A stretch of DNA of 64,000 bases from Rhizobiaceae bacterium (GTDB taxonomy: Bacteria > Pseudomonadota > Alphaproteobacteria > Rhizobiales > Rhizobiaceae). The position numbers and the translations under genes are program-made. The notes below the pieces were generated by a model that saw only the letters and a list, made by a program, of their open reading frames with translations, was not told where the DNA came from and did not search any database. The DNA lies in NCBI GenBank assembly GCA_028279875.1, contig JANQMU010000094.1, positions 1 through 64,000 of the forward strand, written 5' to 3'. This document shows, piece by piece, positions 43,822 to 54,754 of this stretch. Position 1 is the first letter of the stretch. Every line of letters begins with the position of its first letter.

Positions 43822-45012
43822 CTATGCGGTTCCGGCACGCGCTTGCTCCCCGGTCGACTGCCGTATCCCGGTTTCCCGCGCCCAGCGAAAGGCCTCTCCG
43901 TCCTGATCGAACAGATGAAGGTCCCGGCTGCAAAACCCGAATTTTTCCGTATCGCCGGTTGCGAAGGCCGATTGGATATTGCGCTGCGAGATAACGTAAC
44001 CGTCTCCATCATGCGGCTGCAGATCCGCGGTCTCCAGATAGAGCACGGTTTCACGCCCGAGCCGTTCTTCCAGAACCACCGTCGCATCAAACGCCACATC
44101 GCCGTCGGTGAGTGCGCTCAACGGCGCAATGCTCTCCGGCCGGATGCCCCAGAAGACGGTTTCGCCGACGGCCGGGATGGTCGCGCCGCCGTCCGGAACA
44201 TCCACGGTCACCGCACCCAGCCTGCCCGAAGACATCGTCACCGAACCGTCGCCGACCTCGTCGATCCTGGCCGGAAAATAGTTCATCTTCGGCGATCCCA
44301 GAAAGCTCGCGACGAACCGGTTTACCGGCCGGTTATAGAGTTCAAGCGGCTCACCGATCTGCTCGATGACGCCGTCGCGCAGCAGGACAATGCGGTCCGC
44401 CATGGTCATGGCTTCCACCTGATCATGGGTGACATAGATCATGGTCGCGCCCAGTTCCTTGTGCAGCCGTGCCAGTTCAACCCGCATCTGCGCCCGCAAG
44501 GCCGCGTCCAGATTGCTGAGCGGCTCGTCGAACAGGAAGACCTCAGGGGAACGGGTGATGGCGCGCCCGATGGCGACCCGCTGGCGCTGGCCGCCGGACA
44601 GCTGTCTCGGCCGCTTGTCAAGCAGCGGCGTCATGTGCAGGATCTCCGCCGCGCGCTTGACGGCTTCGTCGATTTCAGCCTTCGGACGCTTTGCAAGCCG
44701 CAGGCCGAAGCTCATATTCTGTGCGACATTCATATGCGGATAAAGGGCATAGTTCTGAAACACCATCGCCACATTGCGGTCGCGTGGTTCAAGCTCGGTC
44801 ACATCCCGGTCATTGACCTTGATCGTGCCCGATGAAATCTCCTCGAGCCCGGCGATGGATCGCAGCAGGGTCGATTTTCCGCAGCCGGATGGCCCCAGCA
44901 TAACGACGAAATGACCCGGTGCGATCGCGAGATCGATGTCCTTCAGGGCGTGGAAGCTGCCATAATATTTATTGAGATTTCGCACCGCGATGCTTGGTTT
45001 GGCATCTTCCAT
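43822..45012 (-). CDS. Carbohydrate ABC transporter ATP-binding protein (UgpC/MalK type)
   Basis: 396 residues from the ATG at 45012, which has GGAGG 11 bases upstream. Walker A is GPSGCGKST near residue 41, the signature is [15 protein letters not shown] and Walker B is [13 protein letters not shown]. The C-terminal TOBE domain follows. MalK-like ATPases serve sugar and glycerol-phosphate importers. It follows the two permease genes in a four-gene operon that runs from 48153. Confidence 0.94.
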   Translation of the reverse strand: MEDAKPSIAVRNLNKYYGSFHALKDIDLAIAPGHFVVMLGPSGCGKSTLLRSIAGLEEISSGTIKVNDRDVTELEPRDRNVAMVFQNYALYPHMNVAQNMSFGLRLAKRPKAEIDEAVKRAAEILHMTPLLDKRPRQLSGGQRQRVAIGRAITRSPEVFLFDEPLSNLDAALRAQMRVELARLHKELGATMIYVTHDQVEAMTMADRIVLLRDGVIEQIGEPLELYNRPVNRFVASFLGSPKMNYFPARIDEVGDGSVTMSSGRLGAVTVDVPDGGATIPAVGETVFWGIRPESIAPLSALTDGDVAFDATVVLEERLGRETVLYLETADLQPHDGDGYVISQRNIQSAFATGDTEKFGFCSRDLHLFDQDGEAFRWARETGIRQSTGEQARAGTA

Positions 45013-45041
45013 GATTGTCGTTCCTCCCGAAAAGGCTCCTG

Positions 45042-45887
45042 TCATCCCTTCACCGCGCCGGCCGTCAGGCCCTGAATGAGCAGCTTGTTCAGCAGCAGGA
45101 AGAAGATCAGAACCGGCACGCCGGCCAGCACCGTAAAGGCCAGCAGGGTTCCGACCTGCGTGCTCCATTGCCCCAGAACCGATGAAATGGCGACGGTGAT
45201 GACCTGGCTGGTGTCCGAGTTGATAAAGGTGACCGCATAGATCAGTTCATTCCATGCCAGAATGAAGGAAAAAACGGCAGCGGTTGCAATGCCCGGCGCT
45301 GAAAGCGGCAGGACGATGCGGACGAAAGCCCCGAATTCACTGCATCCCTCGACTTTGGCCGCTTCCGCCAGTTCCCTCGGAATACCGACAAAAAATGCCC
45401 GCAAGGTCCAGGTCGTGAACGGAATGCTGAATGTCGAATAGGCGAGGATCAGGGAATACAGCGTATCGGCGATATCCAGCCGCACGATGAGGATGTAGAG
45501 CGGGACCAGGAACAGAACGTTCGGCAGCAGATAGACCAGCAGAAACCCGACCGAGATGACATTTCGATACCCCAGTTGCAGGCATCCAAGGGCATATCCG
45601 GACAGCGCTCCAATGGTGACGCTTATGATGACGGTTGTCCCGGCAACGATGAGACTGTTCTTGAAATAGATGAGGAAATTGGTGTTCCCGAGGGCGTCGA
45701 CATAATTGTCCATGGTGAATTTCGACGGCACGAGCTTCGGTGTCACGCTGAAAACATCCTGCAGCGGCGCGAGCGAAAACACGGCGGCATAGAGAAACGG
45801 AAACAGGGCGATAAGCGTGGTGATGCAGATGCCGGCACCGAACACGATACGCCAGATGATGTCGGAGACGGTAAGCTCTTTCCTCAT
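45042..45887 (-). CDS. Carbohydrate ABC transporter permease (MalG type)
   Basis: Inner-membrane permease of 281 residues with six hydrophobic segments. The EAA loop is [24 protein letters not shown] near residue 180. It partners the MalF-type permease, whose stop overlaps its start. Confidence 0.93.
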   Translation of the reverse strand: MRKELTVSDIIWRIVFGAGICITTLIALFPFLYAAVFSLAPLQDVFSVTPKLVPSKFTMDNYVDALGNTNFLIYFKNSLIVAGTTVIISVTIGALSGYALGCLQLGYRNVISVGFLLVYLLPNVLFLVPLYILIVRLDIADTLYSLILAYSTFSIPFTTWTLRAFFVGIPRELAEAAKVEGCSEFGAFVRIVLPLSAPGIATAAVFSFILAWNELIYAVTFINSDTSQVITVAISSVLGQWSTQVGTLLAFTVLAGVPVLIFFLLLNKLLIQGLTAGAVKG

Positions 45888-46822
45888 TGCCGCAGTTCCG
45901 CTTCGCTCTTGCTGTAAAACCGCAGATAGGCCGAGACCAGAACGGCAACGATGAGGAACATCAGCACGGCGCCGGCGGCGCCAAGGCTCAGATCACCGCC
46001 GATGAACGACGTGTTGTAGATCAGGATCGGCAGGATTTCCGTGCTGGAACCCGGCCCGCCCTTGGTCAGCAGATACACCGTCGAGACATCGTTGAAGGTC
46101 CATATCGTCTGCAGAAGCAGGATGACCAGGAGAACGAGGCGCAGCCCGGGCAGCGTGACATGGACGAATTGCTGCCAGGCATTGGCGCCGTCCAGTTTTG
46201 CCGCCTCGTAGAGTTCCCTCGGAATGGCCTCGAGGCCGGCCATCAGCAACAGTGCGGCGAAGGGAAATTCGCGCCAGGTCTTGACCAGGATGCTTGAGAG
46301 CATCGACAGGTCCGGGGAACTCAGCCACGGAATCGGAGTCTCCCTGAGGCCCATGGCCAGGAGCGAGGTATTGATGATCCCGTACACGTCATTATAGAGC
46401 CAGACCCAGATATTGGCGGTGCTGACGATCGGCAACACCCAGGGAATGAGAACCAGGGCGCGCAGGAGGCCGCGCCCTCTGAATTTTCTGTGCAGCAACA
46501 GGGCGACACCAAGCCCGCAGAGAAGTTGCAGGGCGACGGAACCGACCGTCCACTGGATGGTCAGAGTGACCGAATTCCAGAATGCCGGATCGGCGAGCCA
46601 CTTGGCATAGTTGCTCCATCCGATCCAGTTGACAGGCCCGCCGCCGGAGGTCAGCCCGCGATCCTGAAAGCTCAGCACCACGGAAGAGATGCCGGGAATG
46701 ATCGCCAGGGCCAGAACCAGAATGGCGGCGGGCAGAATCATCAACCACGCCACGTGGCGGTTGACGAAACGGGAGAATCCGGATCTCTCCTGGATCCTTT
46801 CAGTCTGTGGAATTGATGTCAT
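45884..46822 (-). CDS. Carbohydrate ABC transporter permease (MalF type)
   Basis: 312 residues with six hydrophobic segments and the EAA loop RELYEAAKLDGANAWQQFVHVTLP near residue 208. It follows the binding-protein gene by 26 bases and overlaps the second permease by 4 bases. Confidence 0.93.
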   Translation of the reverse strand: MTSIPQTERIQERSGFSRFVNRHVAWLMILPAAILVLALAIIPGISSVVLSFQDRGLTSGGGPVNWIGWSNYAKWLADPAFWNSVTLTIQWTVGSVALQLLCGLGVALLLHRKFRGRGLLRALVLIPWVLPIVSTANIWVWLYNDVYGIINTSLLAMGLRETPIPWLSSPDLSMLSSILVKTWREFPFAALLLMAGLEAIPRELYEAAKLDGANAWQQFVHVTLPGLRLVLLVILLLQTIWTFNDVSTVYLLTKGGPGSSTEILPILIYNTSFIGGDLSLGAAGAVLMFLIVAVLVSAYLRFYSKSEAELRQ

Positions 46823-46848
46823 CGCCCGCTCGCCAATCCTCCCGCAGC

Positions 46849-48153
46849 CTAATTGACCAGATATTCGGTCAGTTCGTTTTGAAGTCCGGCAAAGGCTTCC
46901 GCCGGCGATTTTTTGTCGACGACCACATCCAGCACCGGTTTTTCCATGACATTGTTACCATAGAAACTGGCCAGCCTTGGCTGCGGGCCCGCCTTCCACA
47001 GATAGGCTTTGGTCATGTTCAGTTGCTCGGAGAGGGTCGAAAAGAACGGATTGGCGTTCAGTTCGGCGTTGGTCTGGGCCTGCTTGTTGGACGGTTGATT
47101 GAGAAGGCTGTTTTTGGCGAGTTCAACCTGGGCATCCAGTGACGTCAGATAGCGCAGCACCTCCTTTGCCTCATCCGGCGCCTGGGTGTTCTTGTTGACC
47201 CAGAGGCCGGACCCGCCGAGAAACGAGTATCCGGGCCCGTTCTTCGCCGGTATCAGCGTCGCGCCGACCTTTCCGTCCTCGATCAGCGACGGATTTTCCT
47301 GTTGAATCTGCGAATAGGCCGAGCCGTTTCCGACGATCATGCCGGCAACGTTGAGCGCAAAAAGGCGCGTAAGGCCCTGCGGATTACCGGCCGTAACGCC
47401 CGGCGCCATGATCTTGTGCTTCAAAAGGAGATCCGTGTAGCGCGTCAGCCCCTCAATATAGGCGTCGCGGTTCACGGTGACCTTGAGCGCTCCGTCATCG
47501 CCCTGTGTCGCCAGGGAAAGCGGCGCGTCGACATCGGTATTCAGATATGAAATGAAGCAGGTCTGCCCGGTCATGAATTCCCGCATATAGGGCAGTGCGA
47601 GGCCGTAACGCCCGGACTGGGTCATGGCCTGCGCAACGGCAACCAGCTCATCCCAGGTCTTCGGCGGCGTCATCCCGGCCTCTTCCAGCCAGTCCTTCCG
47701 ATACCAAAGGACCCGGGTTTCCAGGAACCACGGGACGGATGTGACGGCTCCGTCATAGTCTCCCCATTCCGAGGAGAAGTAGTTTTGCGGGCCGATATCT
47801 TGCAGGACATCCGACAGATCCAGCAGGTTTCCCTTGTCCCAGTAGATCGCCGGAAACAGTCCCATCCCGCCGCATTGCGAGATATCCGCTCCGGTTCCGG
47901 CTTCGAAACTCGTCGTCCATTTGGTAAAGACACTTCCCCACGGCACGACCTGCAGATTGACGTCGATACCGGTGTCCGACTTGAATTTCGCCAGAATGGC
48001 ATCGACCGGTTCCTTGTTGGACGAATCCATTATCCACATGCTCAGCGGACGTTTTTCCTGACCGATCGCAAAGCGTGGCAGGGCAGCCGAAGCCGCGGCC
48101 GCGCCGGCCGCCGCGAGCACGCTCCGCCGGCTGAGTTTCGTTCTTGAAATCAT
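46849..48153 (-). CDS. Carbohydrate ABC transporter substrate-binding protein
   Basis: Periplasmic receptor of 434 residues from the ATG at 48153. A Tat-like signal (SRRSVLAAAGAAAASAALP) precedes the mature MalE-type domain. GGGAG lies 8 bases before the chosen start, so the GTG at 48162 was rejected. The sugar bound is not readable, but the cluster holds a GH2 glycosidase, so an oligosaccharide or glycoside is likely. Confidence 0.92.
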   Translation of the reverse strand: MISRTKLSRRSVLAAAGAAAASAALPRFAIGQEKRPLSMWIMDSSNKEPVDAILAKFKSDTGIDVNLQVVPWGSVFTKWTTSFEAGTGADISQCGGMGLFPAIYWDKGNLLDLSDVLQDIGPQNYFSSEWGDYDGAVTSVPWFLETRVLWYRKDWLEEAGMTPPKTWDELVAVAQAMTQSGRYGLALPYMREFMTGQTCFISYLNTDVDAPLSLATQGDDGALKVTVNRDAYIEGLTRYTDLLLKHKIMAPGVTAGNPQGLTRLFALNVAGMIVGNGSAYSQIQQENPSLIEDGKVGATLIPAKNGPGYSFLGGSGLWVNKNTQAPDEAKEVLRYLTSLDAQVELAKNSLLNQPSNKQAQTNAELNANPFFSTLSEQLNMTKAYLWKAGPQPRLASFYGNNVMEKPVLDVVVDKKSPAEAFAGLQNELTEYLVN

Positions 48154-48385
48154 GGTTCTCACTCCCTCTGTCCCAAATTCCGTTCAGCCGGGACAATTGC
48201 GAGATTTCTCTAATCCGCCTTCTGTTTTCAGATCCCGGCCTGTCGGTTGATAAGTTATAAGTAGGATGAAAGTCAATTCTAATAGGACTTATTTATTTTT
48301 TAATGGGATGAAATTGACTCTGTGCGGTCCCGCGAGATAGCTTGGGCGAGCAAAACATTTCGAGCAACGCACGAGGAAGCCGCCG
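48154..48385. promoter_or_regulatory. Divergent control region of the sugar transporter and GH2 operons
   Basis: The two sugar operons start back to back across these 230 bases. GGATGAAA occurs at 48264-48271 and again at 48306-48313, and ATAAGT at 48257 with ACTTAT at 48287 forms an inverted repeat. These are candidate sites for the GntR protein at 52076, but neither has been tested. Confidence 0.4.
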
Positions 48386-51196
48386 ATGACGGGTGAAAGT
48401 CAGCCATTGAAGGAGACCACACGGCAGGACCTTGCCGGAACATGGCGCCTGAGTTTCGACGACGGCGCCGACTGGAAAACCGCTGAGCTTCACCTGCCCG
48501 GAACGACCGTATCCGGCATGACCCCGAACCCTCCTTCCGGTGGCTGGGACGGCCTGAAACAAGGCACCGTCGTCACGGTACCCTGCACAACGGATGAGGT
48601 CAGGCCGGGCTTTCACGGCGTGTCCTGGTGGTCGCGAACCGTCGAGATCGAGGGCGCCCGGGAGGTCCGCCTGCAGTTCCTTGCCGCCCGGCTGATGGTG
48701 GAGGTTTACTGGGACCGGGAACTGATCGGCTATGATCTTGAGGGCTATACCCCGTTTGCCGTCATCGTTCCCGAGCACCTGAAGACGCCCGGTCCGCATC
48801 AACTGGATGTGCGGATTACCAATCCCGGTGGTTCCGACAATTGGGAGGACCTCAAGCCGATCGAATGGGCCGGAAAGAAACTCCCCTCCAGCCATGATTT
48901 CGGCGGCATCTGGCAGACGGTCTATCTGGAGCAGACATTCGGCGCGCGCATCGATGATCTATGGGTGCGCGCTGACGTCGGCCTCGGCGCCGCGCTCATC
49001 GATGTGACATGCGATTGCCTGAGCGACGGCGTGCTCCACCTGACGCTGCGCGACCCGGGCGGAGCATCCGTCGGCAGCGCGCAACTCCCGGTGGAAGCCG
49101 GGCATCACACGGTCACCACCCAACTCGCTGTGGCCAATCCGTCCCTCTACGATATCGGCCAACCCAATCTCTACCGGGTCAACGCCCGGCTGATTGCCAG
49201 CGACGCTGCCGATGAAAAAACCCAGCCATTCGGGTTTCGACGGTTCGACCTGGTGGATGACAGGATCGAACTCAATGGCCGTGAAATCTACCTGAGGACG
49301 GCGATTTCCTGGAGCCTCTACGCCAGCGGTCCGGTCGCCAGCCGGCAGGAATTGCGGGACGAAATCCAGGCGATTGAAGATTTTGGTCAGAATGCCCTGA
49401 CCGCCCATCGCCGCTGTGCAAATCCGGATCTGGTCGATGCTCTGGAGGAGAGGGGACTGCTGCTCTACCAGGAACCGGGCGGCCTGCCGTCACTGCGTGA
49501 TGGCATGGGGATGGGCGACTGGATGGCCGATGATGATCTGGATTTTGCAATGGCCCTCGCAAAGGAGCGGGTCCGCCGCCTGGTCAAACGGGATCGAAGC
49601 AGGGCCTGTCTGGTGTGGTGGAACCTTGCCAATGAATGCCTCGACCCGTTCGACGGCGATCCGGGGCCACCGGCCCATGCGCTTCTGGACGTGTTGCGCG
49701 AAGGCGATGACAGCCGGGTGACCACATGGACCTCAGCCTGGAACCCGACGCCGATGTACCGGCCCTTTCGAAAGGAGATGATGCGCGCTTTCGATTTCCA
49801 CGGCGTGCTGAACTGGCCCTCCATGTGGCACCCTGCGGTCGAACAGGAGGTGGCGGCCTTCCGGCCGCCCGAACCCATGGTGGCGATGGCCGGGGAAAGC
49901 CAGAACTTCTGCTCCATTGCCGGCGTCATGGAAATGGGCGCAATGCATGCCGGCACGCCGCTGGAAGGATCGCTCGGAGCCCTTGCCGGGACATGGGCGG
50001 ACCGGCTGGACACGCAACTGGCGCAGATCGATCCGGCCGGAAAACTCGGTGGCCCGGAGACATTTTGCGGTTCGACGGCCCGGGTTCAGGGACACGGGGT
50101 CGCGCGCCTCATCCTGCATCACCGTGCCAATCCCGATGTCAACGGCCTGGCCATCAATGGCTGGCATTCCCATCATCGCATCGGCACCATGGGCATTACG
50201 CGGATGGACCGCAAACCGTGCTTCGACACCGCTGTCCTGGCTGCGGCAAACGCACCCATTCAGATCGTCGCCAAGGGTATTTCCCCGACGCTTACTGAGG
50301 GCGAAGATCAATCGTTCGAACTGTTTCTGATCGATGATGAAAACCGTGTTGCCGCCGATACATCGCTTAACTTCACGGTCAGCCTGCGTGGTGACAACGG
50401 GACAGACGAAACCTCTGAGGTCATCCGGACGGTGACCGCATCCCGGCGAAACAGGCTCAAATACCTCCAAAGCCATGCATTCGGTTCATTGCCGGCGGGC
50501 AATTACGAACTGGAGATCGTCGGCCGGTTCGAGGGACACGCCTTGCGTTTTGCCGAGGATTTCATGGTCGTCAAAGCGCCGGACCTGAATGGGTTTCCGC
50601 TCACCCTCTATGACCCCGTCGGCGACATGACCCCGTTCTTCCGCAAACACGGCGCTGAGCTGACGGGCTGGCGGCTTTACCAGGCAGGGCGACCCTTTGT
50701 CTGTGTTTCCAACCTGCGCATTCTCCACACGCTTTTTTGCACCGACATCAAAAAGGCCGTATGCATGCTGCGCTCCACTACACCCCGCTCCGACAGCCTG
50801 CGTGCCGTCAGCGACCTGAAAAAGATCGTGCAGGGCGAAATGCGGATCGCACCGCTGAAGGTCCTGGGGCACTGGAACGGCGGCTGGGCTTTTTCCCTCG
50901 ACGACACGGTTTTGCCGAGTCTGGGGACGCCGCATGTCTGGGATTGGAAGCGTGCGGGCGTTTTTCCGCAGGATATGATCGTCAATCTGAAGGGTCGTAT
51001 CCTGTCCGGTGCCTGTTCGTTTGACGGCGGCGGCGCCTTTGAAACCGGCGACCTGACCATGGGTGCGACCGCCGCGATTGTTGAAGCAAACGGGACCGAG
51101 GTTCTTGTCACGACACTGCCGCTCATTGAAGCGATACCCACTGACCCGCTGGCCAGTCGCCTGATAGAGGAAATGGCGGTTTGGTTGAACGCGTAA
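48386..51196 (+). CDS. Glycoside hydrolase family 2 enzyme
   Basis: 936 residues, a beta-galactosidase/beta-glucuronidase-type fold. The N-terminal jelly-roll sugar-binding domain (about 15-190), an immunoglobulin-like domain and the barrel follow in the usual order. The acid/base Glu is in CLVWWNLANECLDP near residue 418, and a probable nucleophile Glu is in VAMAGESQNF near residue 506. No signal peptide is visible, so it may act in the cytoplasm on an imported oligosaccharide. The exact glycoside is unknown. GAGGAAG lies before the ATG. Confidence 0.87.
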   Translation: MTGESQPLKETTRQDLAGTWRLSFDDGADWKTAELHLPGTTVSGMTPNPPSGGWDGLKQGTVVTVPCTTDEVRPGFHGVSWWSRTVEIEGAREVRLQFLAARLMVEVYWDRELIGYDLEGYTPFAVIVPEHLKTPGPHQLDVRITNPGGSDNWEDLKPIEWAGKKLPSSHDFGGIWQTVYLEQTFGARIDDLWVRADVGLGAALIDVTCDCLSDGVLHLTLRDPGGASVGSAQLPVEAGHHTVTTQLAVANPSLYDIGQPNLYRVNARLIASDAADEKTQPFGFRRFDLVDDRIELNGREIYLRTAISWSLYASGPVASRQELRDEIQAIEDFGQNALTAHRRCANPDLVDALEERGLLLYQEPGGLPSLRDGMGMGDWMADDDLDFAMALAKERVRRLVKRDRSRACLVWWNLANECLDPFDGDPGPPAHALLDVLREGDDSRVTTWTSAWNPTPMYRPFRKEMMRAFDFHGVLNWPSMWHPAVEQEVAAFRPPEPMVAMAGESQNFCSIAGVMEMGAMHAGTPLEGSLGALAGTWADRLDTQLAQIDPAGKLGGPETFCGSTARVQGHGVARLILHHRANPDVNGLAINGWHSHHRIGTMGITRMDRKPCFDTAVLAAANAPIQIVAKGISPTLTEGEDQSFELFLIDDENRVAADTSLNFTVSLRGDNGTDETSEVIRTVTASRRNRLKYLQSHAFGSLPAGNYELEIVGRFEGHALRFAEDFMVVKAPDLNGFPLTLYDPVGDMTPFFRKHGAELTGWRLYQAGRPFVCVSNLRILHTLFCTDIKKAVCMLRSTTPRSDSLRAVSDLKKIVQGEMRIAPLKVLGHWNGGWAFSLDDTVLPSLGTPHVWDWKRAGVFPQDMIVNLKGRILSGACSFDGGGAFETGDLTMGATAAIVEANGTEVLVTTLPLIEAIPTDPLASRLIEEMAVWLNA

Positions 51197-51222
51197 GATA
51201 AATCTTGTCCGGGAAGGAGAAT

Positions 51223-51996
51223 ATGGAAACGCATTTCAGCAGTCTGGTCGACATGCCGGTTCTTGTCACCGGCGGCGCAACGGGCATCGGCGAAGCCATC
51301 GTGCGAAGACTTGCCCGGTCTGATGCAAGGGTGGCCTTTCTGGATATCAATGCCGATGCTGCCCACGCGCTCATCGAATCGCTCGATGCGAAACACAGGC
51401 CGTTGTTCCTGCAGACCGACATGCGCCATATCGAGGCTGTTCAGGACGCCATCGCAGGCGCACAGGCCGAAATCGGCGCGCCGTTTCGCGCACTGATCAA
51501 CAATGCCGCCAATGATGAGCGCCATCGTATCGAAGACGTCACGCCCGATTTCTGGCGCGAACGCATGGCGGTCAATCTGGACCATCAGTTTTTCTGCGCC
51601 CAGGCGGTTGCCGAAGGCATGGCCGATGGAAAGGGCGGCTCCATCATCAATTTCGGCTCCTGCAGCTGGCGCCTCGGGCTCGGCGGCATTCCCGCCTATG
51701 TGACCGCCAAGGCGGCAATCGAGGGGCTGACGCGCGGCCTTGCGCGGGACCTTGGTCCCAACCGGATAAGAGTGAACTGCCTGGTGCCCGGCTTTGTCAA
51801 AACCCAGCGCCAGATCGACAAATGGCTGACTCCCGAATTGCATGAGATCATTCTGGCGGGCCAGTGTCTGCCTGACCTGATCGAGCCGGTCGATATCGCC
51901 AATTTCGTCGCTTTTCTGGCATCAGACGATTCACGCATGTGCACGTCACAGAGTTTTTCCATAGACGCCGGCTGGATTTCAGCCGGCAACACGTAA
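51223..51996 (+). CDS. Short-chain dehydrogenase/reductase
   Basis: 257 residues from the ATG at 51223, with AAGGAGA upstream. The cofactor motif is TGGATGIGEAIV near residue 15, the active site YVTAK near residue 158 and NNAANDER near residue 90. Its closeness to the arabinonate-type dehydratase suggests it oxidises a sugar or sugar lactone, which would feed that enzyme. Confidence 0.88.
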   Translation: METHFSSLVDMPVLVTGGATGIGEAIVRRLARSDARVAFLDINADAAHALIESLDAKHRPLFLQTDMRHIEAVQDAIAGAQAEIGAPFRALINNAANDERHRIEDVTPDFWRERMAVNLDHQFFCAQAVAEGMADGKGGSIINFGSCSWRLGLGGIPAYVTAKAAIEGLTRGLARDLGPNRIRVNCLVPGFVKTQRQIDKWLTPELHEIILAGQCLPDLIEPVDIANFVAFLASDDSRMCTSQSFSIDAGWISAGNT

Positions 51997-52075
51997 TCGG
52001 CAATAGAAGCACCTTGCGAATGAAGAACGGAAACATCGACCACTTGCCAAGGCCCGAAGGAGGCTCGGTTTCGCC

Positions 52076-52858
52076 ATGGTGAAAACGAAAAAGCCAAAGG
52101 CCATGGAAAAACCGGCTGACGGGCAGAGCGATGCCTCGGCACGCGGACTCGCGGACCGGGTTGCGACCAGCATCGGAACCCGGATTGTGCAGGGAACCTA
52201 TCTGGAAGGTGAAACCCTGCCGACGGAAACCGAACTTGCGAATGAACATCAGGTTGGCCGCAATGCCATACGCGAGGCGGTGCGGACCCTCGTCAGCAAG
52301 GGGTTTTTGAAGACCGAAAGGCGGGCCGGCACGATCGTGCGGACAAAGAAGAACTGGAGCGTTCTCGATCCCGACGTCATGACATGGATGTTGAGCAATG
52401 AGAAAACGCGCGCCGCGCTGCTCGAGGAGCTTACGGAACTTCGCATGGTCATCGAACCGCAGGTGGCGGCGCTTGCCGCCCGCAAGGCGACGAGAACCGA
52501 TGTTCTGCGCATTTTTGAGGCCTACGAGGATATGGAGGCCAATGCGAACGACATTGAGCTGGCGATCCGGGCCGACATGCGTTTCCATGAGACCGTTTTC
52601 AACGCAACGCACAATCTGCTGATTTCAAACTATTCGAGTGCGATATTCGCGCTGCTGAAAGCCAATTTCGAACTCTCCATCCAAGCCGGGAACGCCTTCA
52701 TCAGGAATCTGGATGACCACAGGGAAATCGCCGAAGCTATCCATGCCGGCGACCCCGGCGCCGCCTTCGATGCGACGATGAAACTTCTCAAACACAATGC
52801 CAGCGACATCGAACAGATGCTTGGCACTGAAGCCGCGGACGTCCCTGACACGGCGTGA
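52076..52858 (+). CDS. GntR family transcriptional regulator, FadR (FCD) subfamily
   Basis: 260 residues. The winged helix is in GETLPTETELANEHQVGRNA and IREAVRTLVSKGFLKTE; the FCD effector domain follows. It is last in the plus-strand run after the GH2 and SDR genes and is the natural regulator of this sugar cluster. Confidence 0.92.
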   Translation: MVKTKKPKAMEKPADGQSDASARGLADRVATSIGTRIVQGTYLEGETLPTETELANEHQVGRNAIREAVRTLVSKGFLKTERRAGTIVRTKKNWSVLDPDVMTWMLSNEKTRAALLEELTELRMVIEPQVAALAARKATRTDVLRIFEAYEDMEANANDIELAIRADMRFHETVFNATHNLLISNYSSAIFALLKANFELSIQAGNAFIRNLDDHREIAEAIHAGDPGAAFDATMKLLKHNASDIEQMLGTEAADVPDTA

Positions 52859-52929
52859 AAGATGTGGGCGATGCCCCCATGCCGGTTCGCCGAAGCCCGT
52901 CCGGCCCGTGTCGCAGAGAGGGCCGGCGG

Positions 52930-53631
52930 CTAGAGGGCCTCAACCAGTCGGTCAACCACCGCTTTCAGCCTGTTCTCGTCATCCGCCGCACGGTTCACGT
53001 TGCGCGCCCGCACGAGGCACGCCTGGGATGCCAGGATGATCCCGTCGGACAGGACCTTCAGATGGTTGGCCTTCAGCGTCGACCCCGTCGAGGTGATATC
53101 GACGATGATGTCGGCCTGGCCGGAAGCCGGCGCGCCTTCGGTCGCCCCGAGGCTCTCGACGATGCGGTAGACCTGGATGCCGTGCTGGGCCGAGAAGAAA
53201 CGCTGGGTCAGCCGCCAGTATTTGGTGGCGATGCGCAGGCGGCGGCCATGGCGCGAACGGAAATCGGATGCCACGTCGCCGAGATCGGCCATGCTGTCGA
53301 CATCGATCCACACATCCGGCACTGCCACCACCACATCGGCGCGGCCGAAGCCGAGCCGGGCGCAGAAATCCACCCGCTCATCCACATCGGCGAGATCTTC
53401 GCGCACCAGATCCTCCCCGGTGATGCCGAGATCGACACCGCCGCGGCCGAGTTCACGGGCAATCTCCGAGGCCGAGAGAAACGCCACATCGACACCATCA
53501 AGTCCGGCGATCCGGCCGCGATAGGACCGGTCATTGCCGATCGAGGCGATCTCCATGCCGGCGCGCGCAAAAACCGCCAGCGCGTCGTCCTTCATCCGGC
53601 CTTTGGAGGGCAGGGCGATGGTGATGCTCAT
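52930..53631 (-). CDS. hisG: ATP phosphoribosyltransferase, short form
   Basis: First enzyme of histidine synthesis: couples ATP to PRPP. The 233-residue short form lacks the regulatory domain and needs HisZ. The active-site segment [20 protein letters not shown] near residue 177 is the PRPP-binding motif. Its ATG overlaps the hisZ stop. Confidence 0.95.
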   Translation of the reverse strand: MSITIALPSKGRMKDDALAVFARAGMEIASIGNDRSYRGRIAGLDGVDVAFLSASEIARELGRGGVDLGITGEDLVREDLADVDERVDFCARLGFGRADVVVAVPDVWIDVDSMADLGDVASDFRSRHGRRLRIATKYWRLTQRFFSAQHGIQVYRIVESLGATEGAPASGQADIIVDITSTGSTLKANHLKVLSDGIILASQACLVRARNVNRAADDENRLKAVVDRLVEAL

Positions 53632-54752
53632 GCCGCCGATCCCCCGTCACCGCGTGCAGTCTCGATCCGGTCGAGCCACAGCGAGAAGCCGACAGCCGGA
53701 ATCGCCGATGTCGCACCAAGCAGCGTCAGCAGCCGGTCATAGCGCCCGCCGCCCGCCAGCACCGCGCCCTGCGAGGAAATTTCGAACACCAGGCCCGTAT
53801 AATAATCGAGCGGCCGGCCGAATGCAGCGCGGTATCGCATGGCCGAAAGGTCGCGGCCGCCCTCATCAAGGGCCGCCGCCCGGGCGTCGAACGCAGCGAG
53901 CGCCTCCGTCAGATCGAGGCCGGCCTTGCCGGCGAAGGCGCGCAACAGTTCCGGCGCCTCGGACAACGTCGTTTCCAGGGCAAGAAAATCCCTCAGCACC
54001 GCCAGCGCCCGGCTGTCGAGACGGGCATCGGCCAGCCGGGTTCTGGCGATCAGCCGGGCCGCGATTTCCTGTGGCGTGCGGCTGGCTTGGCTCAGATAGC
54101 CCGTTGCCCGCATGCGCTCTTCCAGAAGGCCGGTCAACGCATTTTCATCGCCGTCGCGGGCGAGCGCTGCAATGTCACCGTCCGGGCCTGCCGCGTCGCC
54201 GGTGGGCTCCGACAGCGACTGCAGCAGCATGTCGAGCTGGCCGTGATCGCCGAAAGCCCGGATCAGGCGGGTCTGCCACCCCCCCGGAAGGCCGAGCGCC
54301 GCCACCACCGCCTCGAACACCGTCTGGTCGCCGAGAACGATCCGCAGATCGGACCGCGGCAGCACCATCGACAGCGTGTCAGCCGCATCGGTTACCGCGC
54401 GCGCATCGGCGGCGGCGAAATCGCCGTCGCCCAGATCCTCGATACCCGATTGCAGGAATTCATTGCCGCCCTCTCGTCGCTGCCGGAACACCTGGCCGAG
54501 ATAGGCGTAGCGTTGCGGCGTTCCCGAATTAATGGCGATATGGCGCAGGCAGACGGGAATGGTGAATTCGGGACGCAGACACAGGCTCTGTCCGGTTTCG
54601 CTTTCCGTCAGAAAGATCCGCCGGCGCAGATCTTCGCCGGCCATGTCGAGAAACGGATCGGCCGGCTGGATCACCGGGATGTCGACCCGCCGCGCCGCGC
54701 GCCGGGCAAACAGCGCCAGCATGTCCTCGGCAAAATTGGGTTCGCCGCGCAT
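53628..54752 (-). CDS. hisZ: ATP phosphoribosyltransferase regulatory subunit HisZ
   Basis: 374 residues, a histidyl-tRNA-synthetase-like protein without tRNA charging. It assembles with short-form HisG and confers feedback by histidine. [14 protein letters not shown] near residue 60 and the C-terminal [14 protein letters not shown] are HisZ motifs. It follows hisS by 2 bases. Confidence 0.94.
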   Translation of the reverse strand: MRGEPNFAEDMLALFARRAARRVDIPVIQPADPFLDMAGEDLRRRIFLTESETGQSLCLRPEFTIPVCLRHIAINSGTPQRYAYLGQVFRQRREGGNEFLQSGIEDLGDGDFAAADARAVTDAADTLSMVLPRSDLRIVLGDQTVFEAVVAALGLPGGWQTRLIRAFGDHGQLDMLLQSLSEPTGDAAGPDGDIAALARDGDENALTGLLEERMRATGYLSQASRTPQEIAARLIARTRLADARLDSRALAVLRDFLALETTLSEAPELLRAFAGKAGLDLTEALAAFDARAAALDEGGRDLSAMRYRAAFGRPLDYYTGLVFEISSQGAVLAGGGRYDRLLTLLGATSAIPAVGFSLWLDRIETARGDGGSAA

Positions 54753-54754
54753 GC

